From Bacteroidales bacterium (lineage in GTDB: Bacteria > Bacteroidota > Bacteroidia > Bacteroidales > UBA4417), in the NCBI GenBank assembly GCA_016707705.1, contig JADJHD010000023.1, forward strand, positions 33,041 through 97,040: a stretch of DNA of 64,000 nucleotides. The letters run 5' to 3'. Below, in pieces: positions 5,963-16,600 of the stretch. Made by a program: the position numbers and the translations under genes. The notes under the pieces are model-generated. The model made no database searches. It was not told the DNA's origin and saw nothing but the letters and a program-made list of their open reading frames with translations. How positions within the stretch are numbered: position 1 is the first letter of the stretch; each line of letters opens with the position of its first letter.

Positions 5963-6763
5963 TTACCTCCCCCACATCCTCAAGGCAAAATGCCTGATAG
6001 CCTGAAAGGTGATTTCGGGTTCTTCGATGTATCCCATATGTCCGACATTATCCATCATCAGGGTTTCTGAATGAGTGGGGATAATTGCCTGCGCAAGCAC
6101 TTGATTATATGGTATCCGTGAATCCTGCTTTCCAATAATAAAGAGCATAGGCTTCGCGGTAGTCATCAGATAAACCAATCCTCCCCTGCGATCACGCATA
6201 CCTGAGATAGCAGCAATAATTCCTTCGGGAGTCATTTTTGCTGCTTCATCAAGCAGGACAGCTATAGCCTCACGGTGTTTTTCAACATGACGCTGATCAA
6301 ACAGATCGGGAATGAATTGCCTGATAAATCCTGCCCGGTTCTGCTTCACAATATTTATGGTCCTGCGACGGTTTTCCTTTGCCTCCTCGCTATCAGGGGA
6401 TGCCTGCGAATGAAACAGTACCATTCCTGCGACTTTATCAGGATACTGTTGTCCAAATTCAAGTGCAACATATCCGCCCATGCTGTGTCCCACCAGCAGG
6501 GCTTCATCAATGCCTTCAGCACCCATTACTTCCTTAATTACCTCAGCCATCAGATCCATTCCATGGACTTCAGCAATGGTATCTGACTCACCATGTCCGG
6601 GCAAATCTATACTAAGCACTTTAAATTCTGCTGAGAGTCTGCATGAGAAATTCTCCCAGATCCTGCGCGATTCAATAAAGCCGTGCAGAAGGACTATGGA
6701 TTGTCCTTCTCCTGAGATATCGTAGGTGATTGTCTTACTTCTGAAGCGGATTTGCTTTTTCAT
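5963..6763 (-). CDS. Alpha/beta-hydrolase
   Basis: The 266-residue protein has a complete alpha/beta-hydrolase triad: nucleophile Ser94 in VGHSMGGY, Asp214 in GKQDSRIP and His242 in VGHMGYIEEPE, with oxyanion motif HGF at 27-29. 'DLPGHGESD' after strand 4 is typical of the esterase, C-C hydrolase and MenH-like group. There is no signal peptide, so it is cytoplasmic. The substrate is not predictable. It is followed on the same strand, after a repeat-bearing spacer, by the aminopeptidase genes, with no clear operon. A second alpha/beta-hydrolase of a different subtype lies at 57119-57913. Confidence 0.85.
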   Translation of the reverse strand: MKKQIRFRSKTITYDISGEGQSIVLLHGFIESRRIWENFSCRLSAEFKVLSIDLPGHGESDTIAEVHGMDLMAEVIKEVMGAEGIDEALLVGHSMGGYVALEFGQQYPDKVAGMVLFHSQASPDSEEAKENRRRTINIVKQNRAGFIRQFIPDLFDQRHVEKHREAIAVLLDEAAKMTPEGIIAAISGMRDRRGGLVYLMTTAKPMLFIIGKQDSRIPYNQVLAQAIIPTHSETLMMDNVGHMGYIEEPEITFQAIRHFALRMWGR

Positions 6764-6795
6764 AGGGTAGATGGTACTTAATTGGAAATTTTTTG

Positions 6796-6877
6796 AACCA
6801 CTAAGGCACTAAGGACACTGAGAGACACTAAGTTAGAATTTATGATTCAAACTTAGTGTCCTTAGTTAATTAGTGGT
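6796..6877. repeat. CACTAAGG-type dispersed repeat with inverted arms
   Basis: 'AACCACTAAGGCACTAAGG' begins at 6796. GACACTAAGTT (6824-6834) is perfectly complementary to AACTTAGTGTC (6850-6860) around a 15-nt loop, and the inverse of the leading part returns at 6861-6877. A related inverted copy lies at 8327-8367. Confidence 0.65.
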
Positions 6878-6886
6878 GAAAAGTAA

Positions 6887-8275
6887 TTACATCCCCATGG
6901 TAGTCTCGACATCGGCAACTGTTTTTGGAATGGGCTTTCCAAGAACCCTGCAGCCGTGTTCAGTAACAAGGATATCATCTTCAATGCGGATGCCTCCAAA
7001 GTCGCGGTACTCATCCACCTTGTCATAATTGATGAACTCAGTAAATTTCTTTTCTGATTTCCAGAGGTCGATTAATTCGGGGATAAAATATATTCCGGGC
7101 TCATTGGTAACCACAAAACCAGGCTGCAATCTGCGTCCCATGCGAAGGTATGCTGTTCCAAACTGATCACTGGGCTGAATCTCTTCATCATAACCAACGT
7201 TGATCTGTCCGAGGCCTTCCATATCGTGAACGTCCATTCCCAGCATATGTCCCAGTCCGTGAGGCAGGAACAGTGCATGAGCGCCTGCTGCAACAGCCTG
7301 TTTCACATCACCTTTCATCAGTCCGAGATCTTTCAGTCCGGAAGCAATGGTTTCGCAGGCAACATAATGGCAGTCGCGGTAGAGTGTTCCAGGTGCGGTG
7401 GCAGCAATGGATTTGAGGTTTGCATTGAGCACAATCTCATAAATCTCTTTCTGGCGCTGGCTGAATTTGCCTCCAACCGGCACTGTGCGGGTGATATCGC
7501 TGGCATACAGCAACGATGATTCAGAACCTCCGTCCATCACCAGCATTCTGCCTTCCTTCAGGAAGTTCCCATGATGGTGGTTATGAAGGATTTGTCCGTT
7601 TATACTGAGAATAATCGGGAATGACACCGGCCTTCCATGTGCGATGGAAATGCCTTCCATAGCCCCCACGATCTCCTGTTCCTTAACGCCGGCCTTAGCC
7701 ATTTTCATTCCGGTGGTAAACATGATATAGGCTACATCCACTGCCTTTTCAATTTCGGCAACTTCAGCTTCGCTCTTCACGGAACGCAGCTTTACAATTC
7801 CCTTGATCAGTTCCTTCGAAACATAATCCTTCAGCCTTAAAGGATTCAGTCCGAGCAGATGGCTGAGCAGCAATATGGTTTCTCCCCTGTAGGAAGGAAC
7901 GAAATGCAATGTTCTTTTATTCCTGATGGCATTGCCGATGAATTCACTCAGTTCACTGGAGGGGGCGGTATTCTTCACTCCGCATCCTTCTGCCTGCTGA
8001 CTTACCGATGGCTGATGTCCCATCCAGATGATATCATCCATATCCACATCATTTCCGAAGATGTAATCGACGCCGTTGTCGATATCCATCACACCGAAAA
8101 AGTCCGGATGATCCAGTCCAAAGAAATAGGAGAAATTGCTGTCCTGACGGAAACCGTAGGTATTAGCCGGATAGTTATAGGCTGCTTCCGTATTCCCCGG
8201 CATCAGTATCAGCCCGGATTTCATTTCCTTACGCAGTGCATTGCGACGATTGGTGTATGTTTCTGGTGTAAACAT
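6887..8275 (-). CDS. pepP: Aminopeptidase P family metallopeptidase (Xaa-Pro aminopeptidase), copy 1
   Basis: The 462-residue protein begins with the aminopeptidase P N-terminal domain (RRNALRKEMKSGLILMPGN..., about residues 10-130). An M24 'pita-bread' domain follows (about 165-450). Metal-ligand regions are visible in order: 'LVMDGGSESSLLYASDITRT' for the two aspartates, 'LPHGLGHMLGMDVHD' for the histidine, 'TNEPGIYF' and 'GGIRIEDDILVT' for the glutamates. It should remove the N-terminal residue before proline in the cytoplasm during peptide turnover. A paralogue of 428 residues lies directly upstream on the same strand, separated by a repeat-rich 264-nt gap. Confidence 0.92.
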   Translation of the reverse strand: MFTPETYTNRRNALRKEMKSGLILMPGNTEAAYNYPANTYGFRQDSNFSYFFGLDHPDFFGVMDIDNGVDYIFGNDVDMDDIIWMGHQPSVSQQAEGCGVKNTAPSSELSEFIGNAIRNKRTLHFVPSYRGETILLLSHLLGLNPLRLKDYVSKELIKGIVKLRSVKSEAEVAEIEKAVDVAYIMFTTGMKMAKAGVKEQEIVGAMEGISIAHGRPVSFPIILSINGQILHNHHHGNFLKEGRMLVMDGGSESSLLYASDITRTVPVGGKFSQRQKEIYEIVLNANLKSIAATAPGTLYRDCHYVACETIASGLKDLGLMKGDVKQAVAAGAHALFLPHGLGHMLGMDVHDMEGLGQINVGYDEEIQPSDQFGTAYLRMGRRLQPGFVVTNEPGIYFIPELIDLWKSEKKFTEFINYDKVDEYRDFGGIRIEDDILVTEHGCRVLGKPIPKTVADVETTMGM

Positions 8276-8326
8276 GGATTTAGTTGTTAGTATTTTAGTT
8301 GTTAGTTTTTAGTTTAATTCTTCGAG

Positions 8327-8536
8327 CTCTTAGTGTTCCTATGTGTCCTCAGTGCCTTAGTGGTTTTAAATTTTGCCAGTAGCAGAGATTAGAACACTGA
8401 TGACACAGATGAAACAGATTTACACTGATTATAAATTGGCTCAATTCCCAATTTGAAGGTATCCAACAAAATTAATCAATTACCAATCATTCAAAAACCC
8501 GAAACCCGAAACCCGAAACCCGAAATCCGCAATCCG
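8327..8536. repeat. Intergenic repeats: inverted CACTAAGG-type copy and 7-bp tandem units
   Basis: 'CTCTTAGTGTTCC...CCTCAGTGCCTTAGTGGTT' (8327-8367) is the inverse of the repeat at 6796. At 8495-8536 there are six 7-bp units: four AAACCCG, then AAATCCG and CAATCCG, ending 3 nt from the stop of the second pepP gene. Confidence 0.7.
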
Positions 8537-8539
8537 CAA

Positions 8540-9826
8540 TTACCTCCTTCCCATCAACTCCTCTATCTCATCCGGATCTACAGGAATATGAGCCATAAGA
8601 TTCACGGGGATATCATCTACCATAACATCATTCTCAAGACGAATGCCTATACCCTCCTCGGGAATGTAGATACCGGGTTCGCAGGTCAGAACCATACCTT
8701 TCTTAAATACATCCTGCCTTGAGCCAACATCATGAACATCCAGTCCGAGGAAATGACCGGTTCCATGCATATAATATCTGAAGAATGCCGGTGATGCAGC
8801 ATCCTGGCTTTCAACTTCAGCGCGGGTGATAAGTCCCAGTCCCAGCAATTCCTTTTCCATCAGTCTGCATACCTCCGCATGCCATTTCTCATTGGTAACA
8901 CCGGGCTTCAACATTGACATTCCTGCATTCATGAGTCGCAGTACTGCCTCATACACCTGCCTCTGCCTTGGAGTGAACTTCCCGTTTACAGGGATGGTCC
9001 TGCTCATATCTGCACAATAATTTCCGTATTCTGCACCTACATCAAGAAGCAGAAGATCACCATCCATACAGGGCTTGTCATTGGAAACATAATGCAGCAC
9101 GCAGGCATTTCTTCCTGAGGCAACAATGGGCTGATAGGCATGGCCAGCGCCCTTTCGTGAAAACTCATGGGTAAAGGCAGCTTCCACCTCATATTCCATG
9201 ATTCCGGGCTTTACGAAATCAAGTATTCTGCGGAAACCATCATTGGTTAAATCACAAGCCTTCTGCATCTGCATAATTTCTTCAGGCTCCTTTACAAGTC
9301 TCATGCTGGTAATCAGCGGAGCCAGTCGCTCATAGGAATGCACCGGATAATCAGTTTTCATCTTTCCCGCAAAACGTGTATCGCGTGAAGGGACATCGGT
9401 AAAATACTTGATATACTCATTCTGATTCAGGTAGACAGTCTGCACACGGCTCATCTGATCCTTGAGGGTCATATCGAATTCATCCAGCCATTTGATGGTC
9501 CTGACACCTGAAAGCTGCCTGGCTTCATCAAGAGTGTATTTATAGCCATTCCAGGTGACCATCAGATCATTGGTTTTGACGGTAAATATCACTTCACGCA
9601 ATGACTCAACCGGATGAGACGGACAAATAGTAAGAATGCATTTCTCCTGATCAAGTCCGGTGAGATAGAACATATCAGAGTTCTGCTTGAAGGGAAAATT
9701 CTGATCGCCGCTGCGGGGCATCTCATCATTGGAATTGACAATTGCCATAGAACCATGCTTCATCATAGAGGTCAGCTTGGCACGGTTTCGAATGTATAGG
9801 TCGGAAGGCAGGGGCTGGTAACGCAT
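8540..9826 (-). CDS. pepP: Aminopeptidase P family metallopeptidase, copy 2
   Basis: The 428-residue protein is a second member of the family, clearly diverged from the first. The N-terminal domain (about 1-165) contains 'DEMPRSGDQNFPFKQNSDMFYLTGL', a region very typical of proteobacterial-type PepP (compare 'R..D..Y.FRQ.S.F.YL.G'). The M24 domain shows 'LLLDVGAEYGNYCADMSRTI' (two Asp), 'YMHGTGHFLGLDVHDVG' (His), 'LTCEPGIYI' (Glu) and 'GIRLENDVMV' (Glu). All metal-binding positions are present, so both copies should be active, perhaps with different substrate length preferences. No signal peptide is seen. It is transcribed away from sdhCAB. Confidence 0.92.
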   Translation of the reverse strand: MRYQPLPSDLYIRNRAKLTSMMKHGSMAIVNSNDEMPRSGDQNFPFKQNSDMFYLTGLDQEKCILTICPSHPVESLREVIFTVKTNDLMVTWNGYKYTLDEARQLSGVRTIKWLDEFDMTLKDQMSRVQTVYLNQNEYIKYFTDVPSRDTRFAGKMKTDYPVHSYERLAPLITSMRLVKEPEEIMQMQKACDLTNDGFRRILDFVKPGIMEYEVEAAFTHEFSRKGAGHAYQPIVASGRNACVLHYVSNDKPCMDGDLLLLDVGAEYGNYCADMSRTIPVNGKFTPRQRQVYEAVLRLMNAGMSMLKPGVTNEKWHAEVCRLMEKELLGLGLITRAEVESQDAASPAFFRYYMHGTGHFLGLDVHDVGSRQDVFKKGMVLTCEPGIYIPEEGIGIRLENDVMVDDIPVNLMAHIPVDPDEIEELMGRR

Positions 9827-9972
9827 ATTTCGTGGATTTTTAGACTTTTGTGGACAAATAGCAGATAAATCAGAAACAAGAAAAAAAACTGAATATTACC
9901 TCCTGATTTTCTGTATATTAGCTCAAATATCTAAAATATTGGTTATTTGAGTAGCAGAGAAGCAAATATTCC

Positions 9973-9980
9973 TATTTTTG
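9973..9980 (+). promoter_or_regulatory. -7 box upstream of sdhCAB
   Basis: TATTTTTG (9973-9980) matches TAnnTTTG. A TTTG at 9946-9949 lies 23 nt upstream, slightly farther than the usual spacing. The box gives an 80-nt leader before sdhC. Confidence 0.45.
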
Positions 9981-10065
9981 TTCTGACGGTTATCTTGTCA
10001 AAAATAGGAATAAATCCAGACTACCCTTCGTACAAACGGGTTCAAATTCGTAAATCATTAGCCAT

Positions 10066-10731
10066 ATGAGTAATATCGCGCTATCCTATTCTTCCATTAC
10101 CAAAAAAGTGTTTCTTGCCATCGCCGGCCTGTTCCTGATTTCCTTTCTGGTGCTGCATCTGGTAATCAACCTCCTGTTGCTTTCCAGCGATGGAGGAATG
10201 GCATACACAGAGGCTGTTCACTTCATGACCACCAATCCAATTATTAAGGTAATGGAGATCTTTCTCTTTGGTGGTTTTGCCCTTCATATCATCCTGGGCA
10301 TCATCATCCAGATTCAAAACTGGATGGCTCGTCCGGTTCGGTATAAGGTTGAGGGATATTCGCACAACTCCTTCTTTTCTAAATACATGATCCATACAGG
10401 TGCTATTATTTTCATCTTCCTGATGGTTCATTTCTTCAACTTCTACTTTGTGAAACTTGGATGGGTATCTCCTCCTGCAGGTCTTGAAAGGGAAGATTTC
10501 TTTCAGATGGCTACCCTTCTGTTCTCAAATAATTTCTATGCCATTCTTTATATGGTATTGATGGTCTTCCTGGCCTTCCATCTGAATCACGCCTTCCAGT
10601 CGGCATTCCAGACGCTCGGACTCAATCACAGTAAATATACCCCTGCGATAAAATTCATCGGCACTCTTTACTCAGTTATAGTACCTGCCGGTTTTGCACT
10701 TATTCCTGCCTATTTCCTTTTCTTTAAATAA
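10066..10731 (+). CDS. sdhC: Succinate dehydrogenase/fumarate reductase cytochrome b subunit
   Basis: The 221-residue protein has five hydrophobic helices and no signal peptide. This is the single-subunit dihaem cytochrome b type used by menaquinone-linked succinate:quinone oxidoreductases of Bacteroidota. Histidines suited to haem ligation lie in or near helices: His31 (VLHLVIN), His74 (FALHIIL), His122 (MVHFFNF) and those in 'AFHLNHAFQ' near the C-terminus. It anchors SdhA and SdhB to the inner membrane and passes electrons between the quinone pool and the Fe-S subunit. It is the first gene of sdhC-sdhA-sdhB, with 58 nt to sdhA. In anaerobic Bacteroidota the complex works as fumarate reductase, and the sequence alone does not fix the direction. 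Confidence 0.95.
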   Translation: MSNIALSYSSITKKVFLAIAGLFLISFLVLHLVINLLLLSSDGGMAYTEAVHFMTTNPIIKVMEIFLFGGFALHIILGIIIQIQNWMARPVRYKVEGYSHNSFFSKYMIHTGAIIFIFLMVHFFNFYFVKLGWVSPPAGLEREDFFQMATLLFSNNFYAILYMVLMVFLAFHLNHAFQSAFQTLGLNHSKYTPAIKFIGTLYSVIVPAGFALIPAYFLFFK

Positions 10732-10789
10732 CAGGAATAAAGCTGCCATCATAATCTACTTTTCATCCATGAAATTATAATCTTAAGCT

Positions 10790-12730
10790 ATGAGTAAGCT
10801 TAATTCGAAAATACCAAGCGGGCCCCTGCCAGAAAAATGGATGCATTACAAGGATCATATCAACCTTGTAAATCCCGCCAACAAGCGCAAACTGGATATA
10901 ATCGTCGTGGGTACCGGACTTGCCGGGGCTTCGGCAGCTGCTTCCCTTGGAGCTTTAGGCTTCAAGGTAAAGGCATTCTGCTATCAGGACAGTTCCAGGC
11001 GCGCCCATAGTATCGCAGCCCAGGGAGGTATCAATGCCTCCAAGAATTATCAGAACGATGGCGATAGCGTTTACCGCCTTTTCTATGATACCATCAAGGG
11101 TGGCGATTACCGTGCAAGGGAAGCGAATGTTTACCGCCTTGCTGAAGTCAGCGGCAGCATCATCGATCAGAGTGTTGCCCTTGGTGTTCCCTTTGCCCGT
11201 GAATACGGTGGCTTGCTCGATAACCGCTCCTTCGGTGGTGCTCAGGTTTCCAGGACTTTCTACGCCCGCGGACAAACCGGACAGCAGCTGCTACTTGGTG
11301 CATACAGCGCACTCAGCAGACAAATCAAGCTGGGAACCGTTGAAATGTACACCCGCCATGAGATGCTTGACCTCGTACTGATTGATGGCAAGGCTCGTGG
11401 TATCATCGCCAGAAATCTGGTTGATGGCAAAATTGAAAGATATTCAGCTCATACCGTTGTTCTCGCTACCGGTGGATACGGAAATGTATTCTTCCTTTCG
11501 ACCAACGCCATGGGCTCCAACGCTACTGCCGTTTGGAAAGCCTATAAGAGAGGTGCCTATTTCGGAAATCCCTGCTTCACGCAGATTCACCCTACCTGCA
11601 TCCCGGTGCATGGCGATTACCAGAGCAAGCTGACCCTGATGAGCGAAAGTCTCAGGAACGACGGACGCATCTGGGTTCCAAAGAATAAGGAAGATGTTGA
11701 AGCTCTCCGTCATGGAAAGCTCAAACCCAAAGATATTGCTGAAGAGAACCGCGACTACTACCTCGAGAGAAGGTATCCTGCCTTCGGAAACCTGGTTCCA
11801 CGCGACGTGGCCTCCAGAGCTGCCAAGGAAAGATGCGATGCAGGATTCGGAGTAGGTGAAACCGGACTGGCCGTTTACCTCGATTTTGCCGCAGCCATAA
11901 AGCGCCTGGGCAAGAAAGCCATTGAAGAACGCTACGGAAACCTCTTCCAGATGTATAATAAAATCGTTGACGAAGATCCCTATGAAACACCTATGATGAT
12001 TTACCCTGCCGTGCATTATACCATGGGCGGACTTTGGGTGGATTATGAACTGCAGTCGACGGTCCCCGGATTATTCATTGCCGGAGAAGCCAACTTCAGC
12101 GATCACGGTGCTAACCGCCTCGGTGCTTCTGCACTTATGCAGGGACTAGCTGATGGCTACTTCGTTCTGCCTTATACTCTTCAGAATTATCTGGCCGACC
12201 AGATCAATGTTCCTCGCTTCCAAACCGATACCAAGGAGTTTGATGAAGCTGAAAAGCAGGTTCGTGGAAGGATTCAGAAGCTTATGGATGTAAAGGGCTC
12301 CAAGCCTGTTGACTACTTCCACAAGCAGCTGGGACGCATCATGTGGGATAATGTCGGAATGGGCAGAAATAAGGCCGGACTAGAGAAAGCTATTGAACAG
12401 ATTCGCAAAACCAGGGAAGAGTTCTGGAAAGATGTAAAAATCCCCGGGGATGTAGACGGACTCAATCCTGAACTGGAAAAAGCAGGCAGGGTAGCCGATT
12501 TCCTTGAACTTGGCGAACTCATGGCCATGGATGCACTTAACAGGGAAGAATCCTGCGGCGGACATTTCAGGGAAGAATACCAGACACCTGAAGGAGAAGC
12601 CATGCGCAACGATGCCGATTTCATGTATGTGGCAGCCTGGGAATACAAGGGCGACAATGTAGCCCCTGAAGTCCATAAGGAATCACTGAACTACGAATCC
12701 ATCGAAGTTAAGCAGCGCAACTACAAATAA
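10790..12730 (+). CDS. sdhA: Succinate dehydrogenase/fumarate reductase flavoprotein subunit
   Basis: The 646-residue protein has the FAD-binding Rossmann motif IIVVGTGLAGASAA (38-51). His73 in 'RRAHSIAAQGG' is the expected site of covalent FAD attachment. 'SVYRLFYDTIKGGDYRAREANV' and 'HGANRLGASALMQGLADG' are diagnostic for the Bacteroidota and epsilonproteobacterial SdhA/FrdA group. It interconverts succinate and fumarate on the cytoplasmic face of the membrane. The length matches the family (about 640 residues; shorter enzymes near 590 belong to the enterobacterial type). It lies between sdhC and sdhB in the conserved CAB order. Confidence 0.97.
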   Translation: MSKLNSKIPSGPLPEKWMHYKDHINLVNPANKRKLDIIVVGTGLAGASAAASLGALGFKVKAFCYQDSSRRAHSIAAQGGINASKNYQNDGDSVYRLFYDTIKGGDYRAREANVYRLAEVSGSIIDQSVALGVPFAREYGGLLDNRSFGGAQVSRTFYARGQTGQQLLLGAYSALSRQIKLGTVEMYTRHEMLDLVLIDGKARGIIARNLVDGKIERYSAHTVVLATGGYGNVFFLSTNAMGSNATAVWKAYKRGAYFGNPCFTQIHPTCIPVHGDYQSKLTLMSESLRNDGRIWVPKNKEDVEALRHGKLKPKDIAEENRDYYLERRYPAFGNLVPRDVASRAAKERCDAGFGVGETGLAVYLDFAAAIKRLGKKAIEERYGNLFQMYNKIVDEDPYETPMMIYPAVHYTMGGLWVDYELQSTVPGLFIAGEANFSDHGANRLGASALMQGLADGYFVLPYTLQNYLADQINVPRFQTDTKEFDEAEKQVRGRIQKLMDVKGSKPVDYFHKQLGRIMWDNVGMGRNKAGLEKAIEQIRKTREEFWKDVKIPGDVDGLNPELEKAGRVADFLELGELMAMDALNREESCGGHFREEYQTPEGEAMRNDADFMYVAAWEYKGDNVAPEVHKESLNYESIEVKQRNYK

Positions 12731-12814
12731 CAGCCTTAAGCGGCTTTGACTGCAGAAAGGCGGAAAATCGCCTGCATTGCATTAAAATTAAATTGAAGTA
12801 ATAAAAGGTTTACC

Positions 12815-13591
12815 ATGAACTTTACTCTGAAAATATGGCGGCAAAAGAACGCCAAGGCTAAAGGCAAGTTTGTTACCTATAAGATAAACGATATCTCCTC
12901 CAATTGCTCATTCCTTGAGATGCTCGACATCCTCAACGAACAGCTGGTAGTTAAGGGAGAAGAACCTGTAGCCTTCGACCACGACTGCCGTGAAGGTATT
13001 TGCGGCACCTGCAGCCTCTATATCAATGGCCGTCCCCACGGACCCGATGATGCTGTTACCACCTGCCAGCTTCACATGAGGAAGTTCAAGGATGGTGATA
13101 CCATTGTTGTGGAACCCTGGAGGGCTAAACCTTTTCCGGTAATCCGCGACCTTATCTGCGACAGGCAGGCCTTTGACAAGATCATTCAGGCAGGTGGATT
13201 CATTTCGGTGAATACCGGTGGTATCCCAGATGCGAATGCTATCCTGATTCCAAAGGAAAAAGCTGATTATTCAATGGATGCTGCTGCCTGCATTGGTTGT
13301 GGTGCCTGCGTTGCCGCTTGCAAGAATGCTTCAGCCATGCTGTTTGTAGCTGCGAAGGTTTCTCACCTCGCACTTCTGCCACAGGGTAAAGCTGAAGCTT
13401 CTGAAAGAGTCCAGGCCATGGTAAGCAAAATGGATGAGCTGGGATTCGGAAACTGTACCAATACCGGCGCATGCGAAGCCGAATGTCCAAAACAGATCTC
13501 CATTACCAACATCGCAAGGATGAACAGGGAATTCCTGGGTGCCAAACTGGGCGCACAAAAGAAACGTGCATCAGGCGGTGGCGGCTTTTAA
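12815..13591 (+). CDS. sdhB: Succinate dehydrogenase/fumarate reductase iron-sulfur subunit
   Basis: The 258-residue protein has an N-terminal plant-type ferredoxin domain with [2Fe-2S] ligands Cys58, Cys63, Cys66 and Cys84 ('DCREGICGTC...TTC'). The C-terminal domain carries 'CIGCGACVAACKNA' for the [4Fe-4S] cluster and 'CTNTGACEAECPKQI' for the remaining cluster ligands. It relays electrons between FAD in SdhA and haem or quinone in SdhC. It lies 84 nt after sdhA and ends the operon. The next gene has its own -7 box at 13626. Confidence 0.96.
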   Translation: MNFTLKIWRQKNAKAKGKFVTYKINDISSNCSFLEMLDILNEQLVVKGEEPVAFDHDCREGICGTCSLYINGRPHGPDDAVTTCQLHMRKFKDGDTIVVEPWRAKPFPVIRDLICDRQAFDKIIQAGGFISVNTGGIPDANAILIPKEKADYSMDAAACIGCGACVAACKNASAMLFVAAKVSHLALLPQGKAEASERVQAMVSKMDELGFGNCTNTGACEAECPKQISITNIARMNREFLGAKLGAQKKRASGGGGF

Positions 13592-13625
13592 TTGATCTGA
13601 TTAGGCTAACTGCTAAAAAATAAGC

Positions 13626-13633
13626 TAACTTTG
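13626..13633 (+). promoter_or_regulatory. -7 box upstream of the T9SS-exported protease
   Basis: TAACTTTG (13626-13633) matches TAnnTTTG and lies 20 nt before the ATG at 13654. No TTG sits at the ideal distance upstream. Confidence 0.45.
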
Positions 13634-13653
13634 ATGGAGCAACCTTTAGCTCC

Positions 13654-16600
13654 ATGTCAGCTCCAATAAAACGAAACATACTGCTCATAGCCTATTTGGC
13701 CTTGAGCAGTTTTATTTTTGGGCAACAATCAAGCCCTGATCAATTAAATGTGCCTTTCAATCAGTCAGCGGGTTCCAGTATTGGTGTTCAGGCCGGACTG
13801 CAATTCCCTGATTACCCATTGCTTGAAGTCCCGAAATCAAAACTCTCGGCACAACTTCCTACTTCTGTTGACAATTCCGTTTTTCCATACCTCAGGCCTG
13901 TCTTCTATCAAATGGGCGCTTCCTGCGGACAATCGGCCAGTGTTGCCTACAACTTTTGCTATGAAGTAAACAGGCTGAGGCAGCTGTCATCCAATACTTC
14001 AGATAATCAGTATCCGAGTCATTTCACCTGGAATTTCATGAATGCGGGTGTCTATTATGGCGTAGGAGTCAGTTATTTCCACAGCTTTGAAATTCTTCGG
14101 AAACTAGGTTGCCCAAATGAAACGCTCTTCGGATCAATTTTAAATGATAATGAATATGTTTGGATGAGTGGTTACGATAAATACCTGGCTTCCATGCACA
14201 ACCGAATAAAGTCGGTGCATTCAATCAACATATCCACTGCTCTTGGAATACAAATACTCAAGCAATGGCTATCTGATCATTTGGAAGGCTCAGATGTTGG
14301 TGGTGTTGCCAATTTCTACACAGGCATTGGTGGATATTCAACTCTGCAACCACCAAGTCCAGAAGCAGGAAGATTTGTGGTGCCACGATGGAACCCGGAA
14401 GCCACCCACGCCCTGACTATTGTTGGCTATAATGATAACATACAATATGACCTGAACGGGGATGGATTATTCACAAATGATCTGGATATAAATGCTGACG
14501 GAGAAGTTTCAGTAGCTGACTGGGAAATTGGTGGCGTAAAGTTTGTCAATTCCTACGGAAATGTATGGGCCGACAGTGGTTTCTGCTATGCATTATACAG
14601 CAGTCTGGCTGCAAGATATGGCGAAGGAGGCATCTGGAATAATACAGTTCATGTTATAACTCCTGAGAGCGACTTCAGCCCGCTTTTGACAGCCCGGCTT
14701 TCAGTAAGCCATACCATGAGGGGAAGGATAAGAATAAGGGCTGGAATCAACACTGATACTGCCGCTTTCTACCCATCGAAAACAATCGAATTTCCGGCCT
14801 TCAATTATCAGGGCGGGGATAATTTTATGCGGGGTGGTGTAAGTGATGCCGATAAGGAACTTGAACTGGGACTGGACCTCACACCATTGGTTGGGGATGC
14901 AGAACCTGGTAAACCATACAGAATCTACATCCTGATTGATGAAAAGAATCCTGATGGAGAGGCTGAAGGTGCAATTACCCATTTTTCTGCAATCAGCTAT
15001 GATGGTGATACAACAGAATTTGAGTGCCCGGATACTCCTTTCAATATTGTTGACAATGGCCTTAGTTGTCTGTCAGTGATTGTGGACCACACCTACAGGC
15101 AAATTGAACTGAGCCCGGATCAGGCACCACAGGCATCAACCGGACTGCCGTTTTCATTTCAGCTTCAGGCTTCGGAAGGAGACCCCAAATATGAATGGAC
15201 ACTGAGGCAGGAATATGCTGAAGATAGCAGAACAGAGAACTTCAACCCCGGTTCAGGGCAGGAATTATTTATTCCGGAAACGGAAGCAGGAGCCTTCAGC
15301 TGCGTATTGCCTTTTCAGTTTCCATTTTACGGAAAGGTTTATGATACGATTGTAGCCCATACCGATGGATACCTTAATCTGCAGACGATGAATGCACCCT
15401 ATCCCTATCTGCAGGATGAAGCCCTATATCTATCACAGATACGTGCAATAGCACCATTTATGGGAAGTCTGCAGCAACTGGGTGATCAGGCTGCAGGGAT
15501 CTGGTTCAGTGCAGATACAGAAAAAGCCACATTCACTTGGAAAACAACAAACCCGGGATCAGGTCCGGGAATTTACAATTCGTATTCGGCAAGCCTGTAT
15601 GCTGATGGAAGAATAAAATTCAGCTATGGGAATTTATCAGCTCTCAAGAATCTGCAAGCGATAACAGGCATTTCTGATGGTGATGGAGTTAACTTCCAGA
15701 TATATTCACGAAATCCCCATCCGGCGATAAAGGAAAACACAGCAATTGAACTGATACCTCCAAAGCTACCCCTTAATTTAAAGGTTGACCAGACCGGATT
15801 GATAACTTCTGATGTTATTGAGACACCACCATACGGCTCTTTTGAGGTTAGGGTTACTGACAACAGGCATGTGAGTGCAACAAAACAGTTTATCCTCTCA
15901 AACAATATAATTGTCAATGCAAGCTTGTCCTCTGGAATCTATAAACATCCGCTTCCTGGTGATACGGTTTTTGTAAATCTTCAGATTCAGAACAGATTGT
16001 CATCCGGACTTTCAAACCTTCAGTTCACGATTGGTTCAAGTGACCCGGCAGTTCAGCTTCTCGAATCAGCATATACATTATCATCCCTGCCGGGAAATCA
16101 AACCCTTTCAGTCGACAATGCTATGAGCTTCAAGGTTTCGGATACTATATCAATGGCCAGGCAAATCACCTTATTGCTGCAGGAATTCAATATGGGTGAT
16201 ACCTTGAAACAATTTCTTTCATGTATAGCAAAGCCTTTGTCTTTGGGACTTGCAGGGCCATTCTACACCGATGGTCAGGACAACTATCCATCCCCCGGAG
16301 AAGAAGGTGAGATGGAAGTCAAAATCTACCATGAAGGCAATCCAACCCTCATGCGTTTCAGAGGAACCATTTACAATGAAGATCCGTATGCAGCTATCAT
16401 CGGACCTCAAACCCTTGATTTCTCGCCGACTCAGAACAGCCATATCCTTAGCTGCAAATGGCCGGTTAAGATCAGTGCTGCTGCACAGCAGGGACGAAGG
16501 ATTCCCTTCAGGGTAGTTGCTCAGCCATTAACCGGAGAAAGCATTGAGCAGGAAGCAGACATTATGGTTGGAAAACCCATCATACTGGTTATCGATCTTG

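Noticed and set aside
8495..8536. CRISPR array
   Set aside because: Units are only 7 bp in direct tandem, with no spacers and no cas genes.
15624..15917. Antisense frame within the T9SS protease gene
   Set aside because: Short frame opposite a continuous 1351-codon protein with clear domains; no start or promoter evidence.
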